Source: Pseudomonadota bacterium
Lineage (GTDB): Bacteria; Pseudomonadota; Alphaproteobacteria; Acetobacterales; Acetobacteraceae
Assembly (NCBI GenBank): GCA_021809435.1
Contig: JAKBAD010000001.1
Coordinates: 310,001 to 374,000 of the forward strand
Reading direction: 5' to 3'
DNA length: 64,000 nucleotides
Positions 43,228 through 52,925 of this stretch are shown one piece after another. The notes under the pieces were generated by a model. It did not search any database. It was not told the DNA's origin and saw only the letters and a program-made list of their open reading frames with translations. The first letter of the stretch is position 1; each line of letters starts with the position of its first letter. A program made the position numbers and the translations under genes.

Positions 43228-46200
43228 CCCCCGTATTCGGCGTACCTGAGGGGCTGGATGCGCTGCTGCTGGTGCGGCGCATGCATGAGCATGAGGGGCC
43301 GGTTTTGCACATCGCCCGCGATGATGCGCGGCTGGCCATATTGGCTGAGCAGATCGGGTTTTTTGGCCCCGAGGCGGAAATCGTGGCGTTTCCGGCCTGG
43401 GATTGCCTGCCTTACGACCGAGCCTCGCCCAATGGCGGGGTGATTGCCGAGCGGATCGCCGCGCTCGCGAAGCTGCAGGCCGAGCCCGGCCGGCCCCGCA
43501 TTGTGCTGACCACGGTGAACGCGGCGCTGCAAAAAGTGCCGCCACGCCAGGTGCTGGCCGGGGCCGGGCTGAGGCTGGCGGTGGGCGAGGCCGTGGCGCT
43601 TGAGGATGTGGCGGCGTTTTTGGACGCGGATGGCTACCGGCGCACCGGCACGGTGATGGAGCCTGGCGAATATTCGCTGCGCGGCGGAATTTTGGATGTG
43701 TTTCCCGCTGGAGAGGCGGCGCCGGTGCGGCTTGATCTGTTTGGCGATGTGATTGAGAGCATCAGGCGGTTTGACCCGGAGACCCAGCGCTCGGGCGAGG
43801 CGCTGCCGGGGCTGGCGTTTCACCCGGCTTCCGAGGTGGCGTTCGATGCGGCGTCGGTCGCGCGGTTTCGCACGCAGTGGCGGGAATTATTCGGACCGAA
43901 ATCGGTCGAGGACCCGCTTTATGTCTCGGTCAGCGCCGGGCACCGGCACCCGGGGTTTGAGCATTACGGGCCGCTATTCGCTGAAAATATGGAGACGCTG
44001 TTCGACTATGTGCCCAACGCCGCCGTGAGCCTGGATTATCAGGTGGGGCAGGCGGCAGGGGCGCGGTTTGAGCTGATTGCGGACCATTATGCCGAGCGCA
44101 AATTGCCGCCGCGCGGAGGAGAGCCGGCTTATCGGCCGATTCCGCCCGGCATGCTCTATCTGGATGAGGATGGCTGGGCCAAGGCGCTGGGGCGCGGGCC
44201 TTGTTTTGAGATGACCCCGTTCGCGCGCGCGGATGGCGCCGCGCAAGGGGTGGATTATGGCGGCCGGCCCGCGCCGATTCTGGCAGGCCAGGGCATTGCG
44301 GCGTTTGAGAGCTTTGCCAATTTGCGCGGCAAATGGGCCGAGACGGGCCGCACCATTGTGGTGGCTGCGTGGAGTTTGGGTGCGCGCGAGCGGCTGGGGC
44401 TGATGCTCAAAGAGCGCGGGATTAAGGACACGCGGGCGGTGGCCTCGGCCGATGAGGCGCGGGCGTTGAAGCCGGGCACCGTGGCGCTGGCGGTGCTGCC
44501 GCTGGAGCGCGGCTTTGTCACCGACCGCATGGCCGTGGTGGCCGAGCAGGATTTGCTGGGCGCGCGCATTGCCCGCCCGCCCAAGCGGCGCAAGAGGGCC
44601 GACCAGTTTATTGCCGATGCCACCGAGATTGAAGCCGGTGATTTGGTGGTGCACCAGGACCACGGCATTGGCCGCTATGAGGGGCTGGAGACGGTGACCG
44701 TGAACGGCGCCGCGCATGACTGCCTGAAGCTGATTTATGATGGCGGGGACAAGCTGTTTCTGCCGGTTGAAAATATCGAGCTGCTCTCGCGCTTTGGGCA
44801 GGAAACCGATGGCGTTTCGCTCGACAAGCTGGGCGGGGCGAGTTGGCAGGCGCGCAAGGCCAAGGCCAAGAACCGTATTCAGGATATGGCCGCCGGGCTG
44901 ATCAGGCTGGCCGCCGAGCGCCAGATGCGCGAAGCCCCGCTATTGGCGCCAGAGGAAGGCTCGTTCGCGGAATTCTGCGCGCGCTTCCCCTATACCGAGA
45001 CCGAGGACCAGGCGAAGGCCATCAGCGATGTGATCGAGGATTTTGCCGCCGGCAAGCCGATGGACCGGCTGATTTGCGGCGATGTGGGGTTTGGCAAGAC
45101 CGAGGTGGCGCTGCGCGCGGCCTTTGTGGCCGCCATGGCGGGTACGCAGGTGGCGGTGGTGGTGCCCACCACCTTGCTGGCCCGCCAGCATTACCGGGCG
45201 TTTGCCGCGCGCTTTGCCGGCCTGCCAGTGCGGGTGGCGCAGCTCTCGCGGTTGGTGACCGCCAAGGACGCCAGCGCCGTGAAGGCCGGGCTTGCGGATG
45301 GCACGGTGAATATTGTGGTGGGAACCCATGCGCTCATGGCCCAGGGCGTGAGCTTTGCCGAGCTGGGGCTGCTGATTGTGGATGAGGAGCAGCATTTTGG
45401 CGTGAAGCACAAGGAGCGGCTGAAAGAGCTGAAGGCCGATGTGCATGTGCTCACCCTCACCGCCACGCCGATTCCGCGCACGCTGCAACTGGCGCTGACG
45501 GGGGTGCGTGACCTCTCGCTCATCACCACCCCGCCGGTGGACCGGCTGGCCGTGCGCACCTTCATCATGCCGTTTGACAGCCTGGTGATTAAAGAGGCGA
45601 TCGCGCGTGAGAAATTCCGGGGCGGGCAGATTTTTTGCGTGGTGCCGCGGATTGAGGATCTGGAACCGATGGCGGCCCGGCTGCGCGATATTGTGCCCGA
45701 GCTGCGCACCGTGATGGCCCATGGGCGGCTGGCACCCAGTGAGCTGGAGCGGGTGATGACCGAGTTTGGCGAGGGCAAATATGATGTGCTGCTGGCCACC
45801 AACATCATCGAATCCGGCCTCGATATGCCGGCCGTCAACACGCTGATTATTTACCGGGCGGATATGTTCGGGCTGGCGGGGCTCTATCAGCTGCGCGGGC
45901 GCGTGGGGCGCGGGAAGCAGCGCGGCTATGCTTACATGACCTGGCCCGCCCATCAGCGCCTGAGTGCGGCCGCCGAGAAGCGGCTGGAGGTGATGCAGAC
46001 GCTCGACCAGCTGGGCGCTGGGTTTACGTTGGCTTCACACGACCTCGATATTCGTGGCGCGGGCAATTTGCTGGGCGACGAGCAGAGCGGGCATATTCGC
46101 GAGGTGGGCATAGAGCTTTACCAGCAGATGCTGCAGGACGCGGTGAACGAGATAAGGGCGCAGGGGGCGCACAAGAAGGCGGCTGACCGGGATTGGACAC

Positions 46201-46649
46201 CCTCGATCAGCCTGGGGCTGCCGGTGCTGATCCCCGAGGCTTATGTGGCCGATTTGCCGGTGCGGCTGGGGCTTTACCGGCGCATTGGCACGCTCGAGTC
46301 GGATGCCGATTCGGAGGCGCTGGCCGCCGAGCTGGTGGACCGGTTTGGGCCGCTGCCTTCAGAGGTGGAAAATCTGCTGGCGGTGGTGGGGCTCAAACGC
46401 GCCTGCCGGGCGGCCAATGTTGAGAAAATAGAGGCCGGGCCGAAGGGCATGGTGGTCTCGTTCCGCAAGCATGATTTCGCCAATCCGGCCGGGTTGATAC
46501 AGTGGATTGGCACCAAGGGCGGGCTGGTGAAGCTGCGGCCCGACCAGAAGCTGGTGGTGGTGCGCGAAATGGATTTGCCAGCGCGCATGAAATACGCGCA
46601 GGATGTGCTGAAAGCCTTGGTGAGATTGGCGCGGATGGAAAAAGCCTGA
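43224..46649 (+). CDS. mfd: Transcription-repair coupling factor Mfd
   Basis: 1141 residues, close to the usual 1150. The UvrB-like N-terminal modules (IVAFPAWDCLPYDRASPNGGVIAERIAAL), the RNA-polymerase-interacting CarD-like domain (GDLVVHQDHGIGRYEGLETV), and the RecG-like motor with Walker A ICGDVGFGKTEVALRAAF, DEEQHFGV, TATPIPRTLQLAL and GRVGRGKQRGYAYM, plus the C-terminal TRCF domain, are all present. It removes stalled RNA polymerase and recruits UvrA. The start overlaps sdhE. Confidence 0.97.
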   Translation: MTPVFGVPEGLDALLLVRRMHEHEGPVLHIARDDARLAILAEQIGFFGPEAEIVAFPAWDCLPYDRASPNGGVIAERIAALAKLQAEPGRPRIVLTTVNAALQKVPPRQVLAGAGLRLAVGEAVALEDVAAFLDADGYRRTGTVMEPGEYSLRGGILDVFPAGEAAPVRLDLFGDVIESIRRFDPETQRSGEALPGLAFHPASEVAFDAASVARFRTQWRELFGPKSVEDPLYVSVSAGHRHPGFEHYGPLFAENMETLFDYVPNAAVSLDYQVGQAAGARFELIADHYAERKLPPRGGEPAYRPIPPGMLYLDEDGWAKALGRGPCFEMTPFARADGAAQGVDYGGRPAPILAGQGIAAFESFANLRGKWAETGRTIVVAAWSLGARERLGLMLKERGIKDTRAVASADEARALKPGTVALAVLPLERGFVTDRMAVVAEQDLLGARIARPPKRRKRADQFIADATEIEAGDLVVHQDHGIGRYEGLETVTVNGAAHDCLKLIYDGGDKLFLPVENIELLSRFGQETDGVSLDKLGGASWQARKAKAKNRIQDMAAGLIRLAAERQMREAPLLAPEEGSFAEFCARFPYTETEDQAKAISDVIEDFAAGKPMDRLICGDVGFGKTEVALRAAFVAAMAGTQVAVVVPTTLLARQHYRAFAARFAGLPVRVAQLSRLVTAKDASAVKAGLADGTVNIVVGTHALMAQGVSFAELGLLIVDEEQHFGVKHKERLKELKADVHVLTLTATPIPRTLQLALTGVRDLSLITTPPVDRLAVRTFIMPFDSLVIKEAIAREKFRGGQIFCVVPRIEDLEPMAARLRDIVPELRTVMAHGRLAPSELERVMTEFGEGKYDVLLATNIIESGLDMPAVNTLIIYRADMFGLAGLYQLRGRVGRGKQRGYAYMTWPAHQRLSAAAEKRLEVMQTLDQLGAGFTLASHDLDIRGAGNLLGDEQSGHIREVGIELYQQMLQDAVNEIRAQGAHKKAADRDWTPSISLGLPVLIPEAYVADLPVRLGLYRRIGTLESDADSEALAAELVDRFGPLPSEVENLLAVVGLKRACRAANVEKIEAGPKGMVVSFRKHDFANPAGLIQWIGTKGGLVKLRPDQKLVVVREMDLPARMKYAQDVLKALVRLARMEKA

Positions 46650-47230
46650 TGCAGAAAGGCCGGCTGGAGGCGTTCACCGATGGGGTGATGGCGATCATCA
46701 TCACCATCATGGTGCTCGAGCTTCATGAGCCGGCGGGGGCAGGCTGGCGCGATTTGCTGGCGCTGTGGCCGGTGATGATCTCTTATGTGCTCAGCTTTGT
46801 TTATGTCGGCATTTACTGGAACAACCATCACCACATGTTTCAGGCGGTGAAGGCGGTGGGCGGGCGTGTGCTGTGGGCCAATTTGCATTTGCTGTTCTGG
46901 CTCTCGCTGCTGCCATTCTGTGCCGGCTGGATTGCCCAGGACGGGCTGGCGCGCGGGCCAGTGGGGCTTTTTGGGTTAGACTTGCTGATGGCGGCGGTGG
47001 CGTATTTTTTGTTGCAAGGAACGCTTATTCGCGGGCAGGGACGCGAGGGACTTTTGGCCCGCGCCGTGGGGGCGGATTGCAAGGGCCGGATTTCGGTGTG
47101 GATTTATGCCGGCGGGGTGGCATTGGCGGTGTTGGCGTGGCCTAAGCTTGCCTTTGGGCTGCTATGGGTGCCAGCGCTGCTGTGGGCGGTGCCGGATGCG
47201 CGGATTGAGCGGCTGCTGGGTGAGGGGTGA
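46649..47230 (+). CDS. TMEM175-family (DUF1211) potassium channel-like protein
   Basis: 193 residues with about six membrane helices. The first helix carries RLEAFTDGVMAIIITIMVLEL, the family's FSDxVFAI-type filter motif with Phe-Thr-Asp here. SYVLSFVYVGIYWNNHHHMF is also characteristic, with its WxxHH. Bacterial members are weakly K+-selective channels. The ATG shares one base with the mfd stop (TGATG), so it is translated from the mfd message. Confidence 0.85.
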   Translation: MQKGRLEAFTDGVMAIIITIMVLELHEPAGAGWRDLLALWPVMISYVLSFVYVGIYWNNHHHMFQAVKAVGGRVLWANLHLLFWLSLLPFCAGWIAQDGLARGPVGLFGLDLLMAAVAYFLLQGTLIRGQGREGLLARAVGADCKGRISVWIYAGGVALAVLAWPKLAFGLLWVPALLWAVPDARIERLLGEG

Positions 47231-47384
47231 TGCCGCACTCAAGCTGGCGAGTGGTGAACGGTGTGCGCCAGATACTCGCGCCATCCCCGCTGGTAGCTTG
47301 GCGCGTAGTCCATGCTATTGGGACTGGCCGGGTCGGCGCAGTGGGTATTATTCCTTCTCTTAAAACGAGTAACTGGTGGTGATC

Positions 47385-48368
47385 ATGAAAATCGTAGCGA
47401 TTACGCGGGTTTTGAACGAAGCCGACATTATCGAGGCTTTTACCCGCCATACCGCAGTTTTTGTGCAGCATCATGTGTTCATGGACAACGGCAGTTCGGA
47501 TGGAACAATCGAAATTCTCACCGCTCTGAAGCAAGAGGGACTGCCGATTACGGTGTTTCAGAGCCGGGCGGTGACATTTAACGAAGGCAACGCCCTCACA
47601 TATATGTATAATGTTGCGATGCGCGAGCATGCCCCTGACTGGGTGTTTTGCCTTGATGCCGATGAGTTTATCGATGATCGTGCCGTTTCCGATGGTGCAC
47701 GCGCTTACCTGGAACGGTTGATGAGCGGATCTCCTCGGATTGAGGTTGTGAAGATACCAATGGTCAATTATTTTGCGACATCGCAAGATAATCCTGCCGA
47801 GGTTGTTGTTCCCGTCAGGATTACCAGGCGCAGGCCCCCGTCGGACGCGTACAAGATCATCTTAAGGGGGGGATTGCCGGAAGCAGATATTGTCATCGAG
47901 CATGGCTCTCATTGGGCTTGGTTGCGGAGCCGTCCAATAAACAGCGTTGTGAACAGCGATTTATGGCTTGCCCATTACTCCGAGCGGTCACCGTTTCAAT
48001 ATATCGCGAAATTTGTACGCGGGTGGAGTAAGGTTCTGGCCAGTGGCCAAGCCGAAGTGGGGCGCAAGACGGCTTATCATTATCATGATCCGTTCGATTT
48101 CTTGCGCGACAAGCCTGGGAATTTTTTGCGTAATCCGCGCTTTATGGGGTTCAAGAATGAAGTACCCGACCTGATTGATGACCCGGCGAGATATTGTGGA
48201 GGCGGGCTGCGCTACTCCGCCTCTGTTGACGAGGCGATGCGGGCTGTCCGGTCCTTGATGGGATATCTTGACGATTTGGCAACCCAGCACGGCAGATTAA
48301 TTGACGAGTTTCCCTTTGTTAGGGCTCAGGTTCAGGATTGGGAACGGCAAATCAATAAGCTGTTTTGA
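47385..48368 (+). CDS. Family 2 glycosyltransferase, lower GC than neighbours
   Basis: 327 residues. ITRVLNEADIIEAF and MDNGSSDGTIEIL form the nucleotide-sugar site, and DWVFCLDADEFID is the DxD metal motif. The C-terminal half has HYSERSPFQYIAKFVRGWSKV, typical of Glyco_tranf_2_4 proteins that glycosylate surface polysaccharides. Base composition is clearly nearer 50% GC than the surrounding genes and codon choice differs, suggesting recent acquisition. A short 5' gap of 154 bp holds no visible gene. It precedes a sulfotransferase. Confidence 0.82.
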   Translation: MKIVAITRVLNEADIIEAFTRHTAVFVQHHVFMDNGSSDGTIEILTALKQEGLPITVFQSRAVTFNEGNALTYMYNVAMREHAPDWVFCLDADEFIDDRAVSDGARAYLERLMSGSPRIEVVKIPMVNYFATSQDNPAEVVVPVRITRRRPPSDAYKIILRGGLPEADIVIEHGSHWAWLRSRPINSVVNSDLWLAHYSERSPFQYIAKFVRGWSKVLASGQAEVGRKTAYHYHDPFDFLRDKPGNFLRNPRFMGFKNEVPDLIDDPARYCGGGLRYSASVDEAMRAVRSLMGYLDDLATQHGRLIDEFPFVRAQVQDWERQINKLF

Positions 48369-48445
48369 TTGGCACGGATACTTGTGGCGGGTGGGGGCTC
48401 CAGCAAGGATCTGTTATGCTAAACAAGTTGTGCTAACCCGAGACC

Positions 48446-49261
48446 ATGAAGGACAATGAAGAATTGCGCTTCGAGACACTCGTGGCCGGGCTTGAGGTTG
48501 AGGGTGAAGCGTATCGGCAGAACATATGGGGCACGAAGTTGCCCGTGCGCGATTATGTGATTTTTTTCTCGGCGCGTTCAGGCAGCACATGGCTGACCTC
48601 GATGCTCAGCGCCACCAGACGGTTGGGGTTTCCGGAGGAATATCTGAACCCGGCGTTCATCCGCGATGTTGCGCAGTTTCTCAACGCCGCCGAGCCGGTG
48701 AGGTTTCTCAATGCCTTGCGCCGCCGTCGCCAGACGCAAAACGGCCTGTTTGGGCTTGAAACGCGAGCCGTGGATGTGCGGTTGTTTGGTGAGGCGGCGT
48801 TTTTCGAAGCGTTTGGGCCGGAGACGGTGTTTTTCAATTTATGGCGAGAAAATATCGCCGCTCAGGCCGTGTCGCTCTACCGTGCAGTCACCACGGGACG
48901 CTACCACTCGACCGACCCAGACAGCGCGACGCCGCCTCGCTATGATACCGAAGCGATTTTGGAATGGCTGGCGCATCTGGTCGAGCAGGAGAACGATAAT
49001 TTGCGCATGCTTAAGCGCCATGGGCGTGGGTTTGAGATGTTGCGCTATGAGAGCATGGTACGCGATCGCGAAGCGACCTTGGACAAAATCAGCCAGGCGG
49101 TGGGTGTTACGGCGGAGTACGGCGCGCAGGCAGGCACGGGAGAGACGCGCAAGATCGGGGATGAGTGGAACAGGGAAGCCGAGCGGCGGCTGCGGGCGGA
49201 GCGAGGGGGCGAACTGGCGCGGATCGAGGCTGAGCGATTGGTGCGGCTGGTTGGCCCGTGA
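48446..49261 (+). CDS. Stf0-type sulfotransferase
   Basis: 271 residues. The PAPS 5'-phosphosulfate loop is VIFFSARSGSTWLTSML, and the 3'-phosphate-binding segment is NLWRENIAAQAVSLYRAVTTG (Arg and Ser). RYESMVRDREATLDKISQAVGV is also Stf0-like. The family sulfates carbohydrates such as trehalose or polysaccharides (e.g. rhizobial NodH/LpsS). With the neighbouring glycosyltransferase it could modify a surface glycan; the acceptor is unknown. It has a start at ATG 48446 and lies 77 bp after the glycosyltransferase. Confidence 0.82.
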   Translation: MKDNEELRFETLVAGLEVEGEAYRQNIWGTKLPVRDYVIFFSARSGSTWLTSMLSATRRLGFPEEYLNPAFIRDVAQFLNAAEPVRFLNALRRRRQTQNGLFGLETRAVDVRLFGEAAFFEAFGPETVFFNLWRENIAAQAVSLYRAVTTGRYHSTDPDSATPPRYDTEAILEWLAHLVEQENDNLRMLKRHGRGFEMLRYESMVRDREATLDKISQAVGVTAEYGAQAGTGETRKIGDEWNREAERRLRAERGGELARIEAERLVRLVGP

Positions 49262-49275
49262 GGGGGTGAACGAGA

Positions 49276-49301
49276 ACCGGCGGGGTTTGGGCCCCGCCGG
49301 T
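49276..49301. terminator. Bidirectional hairpin between the sulfotransferase gene and icd
   Basis: ACCGGCGGGG (49276-49285) pairs perfectly with CCCCGCCGGT (49292-49301) around a 6-nt loop, between two convergent genes. A weak T-rich tail is present on both sides. Confidence 0.65.
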
Positions 49302-49308
49302 ATGGTGT

Positions 49309-50520
49309 TTACTTCATCGCCGCTTGCAAATTGGCGTCGATCTTGTCGAGGAAGTCCTGGGTGTTGAGCCAGGGGGCGTTCTTGTCGACCAGGAGGGCGA
49401 GGTCCTTGGTCATGTCGCCCGCTTCCACCGTCTCGATGCACACGCGCTCGAGGGTTTCGGCGAAGTTGATGACATCGGGGGTGTTGTCGAACTTGCCGCG
49501 ATAGATCAGGCCACGGGTCCAGGCGAAGATCGAGGCGATCGGGTTGGTCGAGGTCTGGCGGCCCTTCTGGTGCTCGCGGTAATGGCGGGTCACGGTGCCG
49601 TGAGCGGCTTCGGACTCGACGACCGTGCCATCGGGGTTGAGCAGCACCGAGGTCATCAGCCCGAGCGAGCCAAAGCCCTGGGCCACGATGTCGGACTGCA
49701 CGTCGCCGTCATAGTTCTTGCAGGCCCAGACATAGCCGCCGCTCCATTTGAGCGCGCAGGCGACCATGTCGTCGATCAGGCGGTGCTCATAAGTGAGGTT
49801 GGCGGCGGCGAACTTGTCTTTGAACTCGGACTCGAAGATGCGCTCGAACGTGTCTTTGAACACGCCATCATAGGCCTTGATGATGGTGTTCTTGGTCGAG
49901 AGATAGACCGGATAGTTGCGGGCGAGGCCATAATTGAAGCTGGCGCGGGCGAAACCCTCGATGGAGGCAACCGTGTTGTACATGCCCATGGCGACGCCCG
50001 CGCCCTGGAAATCATGCACATCCAGCACCACCTGCTCGCCTTCGGTGGGGGTATAAACCAGCTGGAGCTTGCCGGGGCCGGGCACCTTGTAGTCGGTGGC
50101 GCGGTAAATGTCGCCGAACGCATGGCGGCCGACCACGATGGGCTGCGACCAGTGCGGAACCAGGCGGGGCACGTTGCGGCAGATGATCGGCTCGCGGAAG
50201 ATGGTGCCGTCGAGGATGTTGCGGATGGTGCCGTTGGGGCTCTTCCACATCTTCTTCAGGCCGAATTCGGTCACGCGGGCCTCATCGGGGGTGATGGTCG
50301 CGCACTTCACGGCCACGCCATATTGCTTGGTGGCGTTGGCGGAGTCGATGGTGATCTGGTCGTTGGTTTCGTCGCGCTTCTGGATGCCGAGGTCAAAATA
50401 TTTAAGGTCGATATCGAGATAGGGCAGAATCAGCTTCTCTTTAATGAACCCCCAGATGATGCGGGTCATCTCGTCGCCGTCCATCTCCACGACCGGGGTT
50501 TTGACTTTTATTTTTGCCAT
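49309..50520 (-). CDS. icd: NADP-dependent isocitrate dehydrogenase (type II)
   Basis: 403 residues. [23 protein letters not shown] is the eukaryotic-like (IDP) N-terminus; [28 protein letters not shown] binds isocitrate, and the NADP-binding Arg/His lie in [32 protein letters not shown]. It is distinct from the shorter E. coli-type Icd. It converts isocitrate to 2-oxoglutarate in the TCA cycle. It is divergent from pyrE. Confidence 0.97.
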   Translation of the reverse strand: MAKIKVKTPVVEMDGDEMTRIIWGFIKEKLILPYLDIDLKYFDLGIQKRDETNDQITIDSANATKQYGVAVKCATITPDEARVTEFGLKKMWKSPNGTIRNILDGTIFREPIICRNVPRLVPHWSQPIVVGRHAFGDIYRATDYKVPGPGKLQLVYTPTEGEQVVLDVHDFQGAGVAMGMYNTVASIEGFARASFNYGLARNYPVYLSTKNTIIKAYDGVFKDTFERIFESEFKDKFAAANLTYEHRLIDDMVACALKWSGGYVWACKNYDGDVQSDIVAQGFGSLGLMTSVLLNPDGTVVESEAAHGTVTRHYREHQKGRQTSTNPIASIFAWTRGLIYRGKFDNTPDVINFAETLERVCIETVEAGDMTKDLALLVDKNAPWLNTQDFLDKIDANLQAAMK

Positions 50521-50662
50521 TGGTTCTCTCTCCAAAGAATGGCCCCTCAATAACATCACGGCGCGGGCTGACAACCCTGTGCCAGAGTGCGCCGGTGCAT
50601 TGAAGGGATGCGCTGGGGAGGCTAGGGAGAGGGGCATTGCGTATATTAAGCGGAGTTTTGCC

Positions 50663-51409
50663 ATGAGCGGGCGTATTGCGGCACGGATTGACTGGGCATC
50701 GGATTGGGACCGCGACGCGGCGCTCACCACCGCCAAGCTGCTGCTGGAGATCAAGGCGGTGAATTTCCGCCCCGAGGAACCCTATACCCTGACCTCGGGG
50801 TGGAAGTCGCCGGTATATATCGATTGCCGGAAAATCATTTATTTCCCGCGCGCAAGGGCCAAGATTTGCGATCTCGCGGTCGAGAAGATCTCGCGTCATG
50901 TTGGCTATGAGACCATCCAGGCGGTGGCCGGCGGTGAGACGGCGGGCATTCCGTTCGCCGCCTGGATTGCCGAGCGCATGCACGCGCCCATGGCCTATGT
51001 GCGCAAAAAGCCCAAGGGCTTTGGGCGCAACGCGCTGATCGAGGGCGATGTGCCCGAGGGTAAGAACACGCTGCTGGTTGAGGATTTGACCACGGATGGC
51101 GGCTCGAAGATCCAGTTCGCGCGGGCGCTGCGCGAGGCCGGGGCGGTTTGCAACCATACGTTCGTGGTGTTTTTCTATGGCGTGTTCCCCGGCAGCTTCG
51201 AGACGCTGGCGAGCATGGATATCTCGCTGCACCATCTCTGTACCTGGTGGGATGTGCTCGAGGCCGCCAAGTCGCAACCTTATTTTTCGGAGGCCGCGCT
51301 CTCGGGTGTGCGGAAATTCCTGGAGAACCCCATGGCCTGGTCGGCCGCTCATGGCGGTGTGGCTTCGGCGGAAGAGGCACTCGAATATAAGCTGGGCAAG
51401 AAGCATTAA
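50663..51409 (+). CDS. pyrE: Orotate phosphoribosyltransferase
   Basis: 248 residues. [25 protein letters not shown] contains the orotate site, [12 protein letters not shown] the flexible-loop Lys residues, and [25 protein letters not shown] the PRPP-binding motif. It is about 35 residues longer than E. coli PyrE, at the C-terminus ([25 protein letters not shown]), as in other alphaproteobacteria. It forms OMP in pyrimidine synthesis. ATG 50663 follows CGGAG. Confidence 0.93.
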   Translation: MSGRIAARIDWASDWDRDAALTTAKLLLEIKAVNFRPEEPYTLTSGWKSPVYIDCRKIIYFPRARAKICDLAVEKISRHVGYETIQAVAGGETAGIPFAAWIAERMHAPMAYVRKKPKGFGRNALIEGDVPEGKNTLLVEDLTTDGGSKIQFARALREAGAVCNHTFVVFFYGVFPGSFETLASMDISLHHLCTWWDVLEAAKSQPYFSEAALSGVRKFLENPMAWSAAHGGVASAEEALEYKLGKKH

Positions 51410-51428
51410 GGCTTTGTTTTTAATGGAT

Positions 51429-51458
51429 AGGGAGAGATCTTGAGAAAGATCTCTCCCT
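51429..51458 (+). terminator. Perfect 13-bp hairpin after pyrE
   Basis: AGGGAGAGATCTT (51429-51441) pairs with AAGATCTCTCCCT (51446-51458) around GAGA, 19 bp after the pyrE stop. There is no T tract after it, so it may be a transcription terminator without a classic tail, an RNA-stability element, or a protein-binding site. Confidence 0.5.
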
Positions 51459-51515
51459 GTCAGGCGGGCGTCCTTGGCTGAGGCCTGAGGAAGGGCTTGC
51501 AACAGGCGGGTGACC

Positions 51516-52925
51516 ATGGAGTTTGTCACGGACCTGAGGGCTGTGCTCGGAGATGGCGGCATGCTGATCAGCGCCGCCGACCGTGCGGCTTATGAGCGAG
51601 ACTGGCGCGGGCTGGTGAATAACCCGGCGCTGGCGGTGCTGTTGCCGAAAAATACCCAGCAAGTTTCTGAAATTGTGAAATTATGTGCGCGATATGGCGC
51701 GGCCATCGTGCCCCAGGGAGGCAATACCGGGCTGGTGGCGGGGGCGGTGCCGGTGGCGGGGCGGCGGCAGGTTGTTCTGTCGCTGGCGCGCATGAAGGCG
51801 GTACGCGGAATTGATCTGGCCACTGATGCGATCACGGTGGATGCGGGCTTGACGCTAAAAGAGCTTCAGGATCAAGCGTTTGAATCTGGCCGCTTGTTCC
51901 CGGTCTCGCTTGGCGCCGAGGGGAGCGCGCAGGTTGGTGGCGTGATTTCGACCAATGCCGGAGGGATGCAGGTGCTCTCTTATGGCTCGATGCGCGCGCA
52001 GGTGCTGGGGCTGGAAGTGGTGCTGGCGGATGGCCGGATTTGGCAGGGGCTGAACGCCTTGCGCAAGGATAATACCGGCTATGATTTGAAGCAGCTGTTT
52101 ATTGGTGGCGAAGGTACGCTGGGCGTGATTACCGCCGCGACGCTCAAGCTCTCACCGGCCATCAAGGCGCGCGGCAGTGCGCTGGTGGGGGTGGGCTCGG
52201 TGGCGGCGGCGGTGGCGCTGTTTCAGGCGGCGCGTGACGCATTGGGCACGGCGCTGACGCTGTGCGAGTTTATGGACGCGCCAGCGGCCCTTTTGGGCGC
52301 CGCTCATAGCCCCCGCCGGCGCCTGCCCTTTGCAGCCCCCGGCTATGTGCTGCTGGAGGCTTCGAGCCTTGATGAGGGGCGGCTCCCCAATGATCTGCTC
52401 CAACATGTGTTGGAAACCGCGCTGGAAAAAGGCTTGGCGCTAGATGCCGTGATTGCCCAATCGGGCCGGGAGCGAGATGAGCTGATTGCGCTGCGCGAGG
52501 CCATTTCGGCGGGTGAGTTGGCGGAAGGCGGCGCGGTGAAACATGACATCACGGTGCCGGTGGGGCGCGTGGCGGAGATGGTTACGGCCACCAATAAACT
52601 GATCATAAAAAATTATCCGGGGTGCCGCCCCAATGTGTTCGGCCATTTGGGCGATGGCAATCTGCACATCAATATCCGCCCGCCCGAGGGGCGGAGAGTC
52701 GCCGATCTGGCGCCGGTGAAGGAGGCGATTTCCCGTGCGATCGAGGGGTTGGCAGTGTCCATGGCGGGTAGCTTTTCGGCCGAGCATGGCATTGGCCAGC
52801 TGCGGCTGGCGGGTATGCTCACCCATAAGAGTGCTGTTGAATTGGACATGATGCGTGCCATAAAGTCGGCGTTAGACCCAGCCGGGTTATTCAATCCCGG
52901 CAAAACCATACCTGGAGTGTCATGA
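51516..52925 (+). CDS. FAD-linked D-2-hydroxyacid dehydrogenase (D-lactate/D-2-hydroxyglutarate type)
   Basis: 469 residues. IVPQGGNTGLVAGAVPV is the FAD-binding (PCMH) loop, GAEGSAQVGGVISTNAGGMQVLSYGSMRAQVLGLEVVL follows, and the C-terminal VFGHLGDGNLHINI and AEHGIGQLR motifs hold metal and substrate residues. The family includes D-lactate, D-2-hydroxyglutarate and glycolate (GlcD) dehydrogenases; the exact substrate is undecided. It is coupled to the thioesterase gene (ATGA overlap). GTG 51510 is an alternative start. Confidence 0.88.
   Translation: MEFVTDLRAVLGDGGMLISAADRAAYERDWRGLVNNPALAVLLPKNTQQVSEIVKLCARYGAAIVPQGGNTGLVAGAVPVAGRRQVVLSLARMKAVRGIDLATDAITVDAGLTLKELQDQAFESGRLFPVSLGAEGSAQVGGVISTNAGGMQVLSYGSMRAQVLGLEVVLADGRIWQGLNALRKDNTGYDLKQLFIGGEGTLGVITAATLKLSPAIKARGSALVGVGSVAAAVALFQAARDALGTALTLCEFMDAPAALLGAAHSPRRRLPFAAPGYVLLEASSLDEGRLPNDLLQHVLETALEKGLALDAVIAQSGRERDELIALREAISAGELAEGGAVKHDITVPVGRVAEMVTATNKLIIKNYPGCRPNVFGHLGDGNLHINIRPPEGRRVADLAPVKEAISRAIEGLAVSMAGSFSAEHGIGQLRLAGMLTHKSAVELDMMRAIKSALDPAGLFNPGKTIPGVS

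Noticed and set aside
47231-47384. Remnant of a mobile element before the glycosyltransferase gene
   Set aside because: No inverted repeats, transposase fragments or target duplications are visible in the 154 bp.
49324-50553. 409-codon plus-strand frame antisense to icd
   Set aside because: Mirror of the icd codon bias; icd itself has full family motifs.
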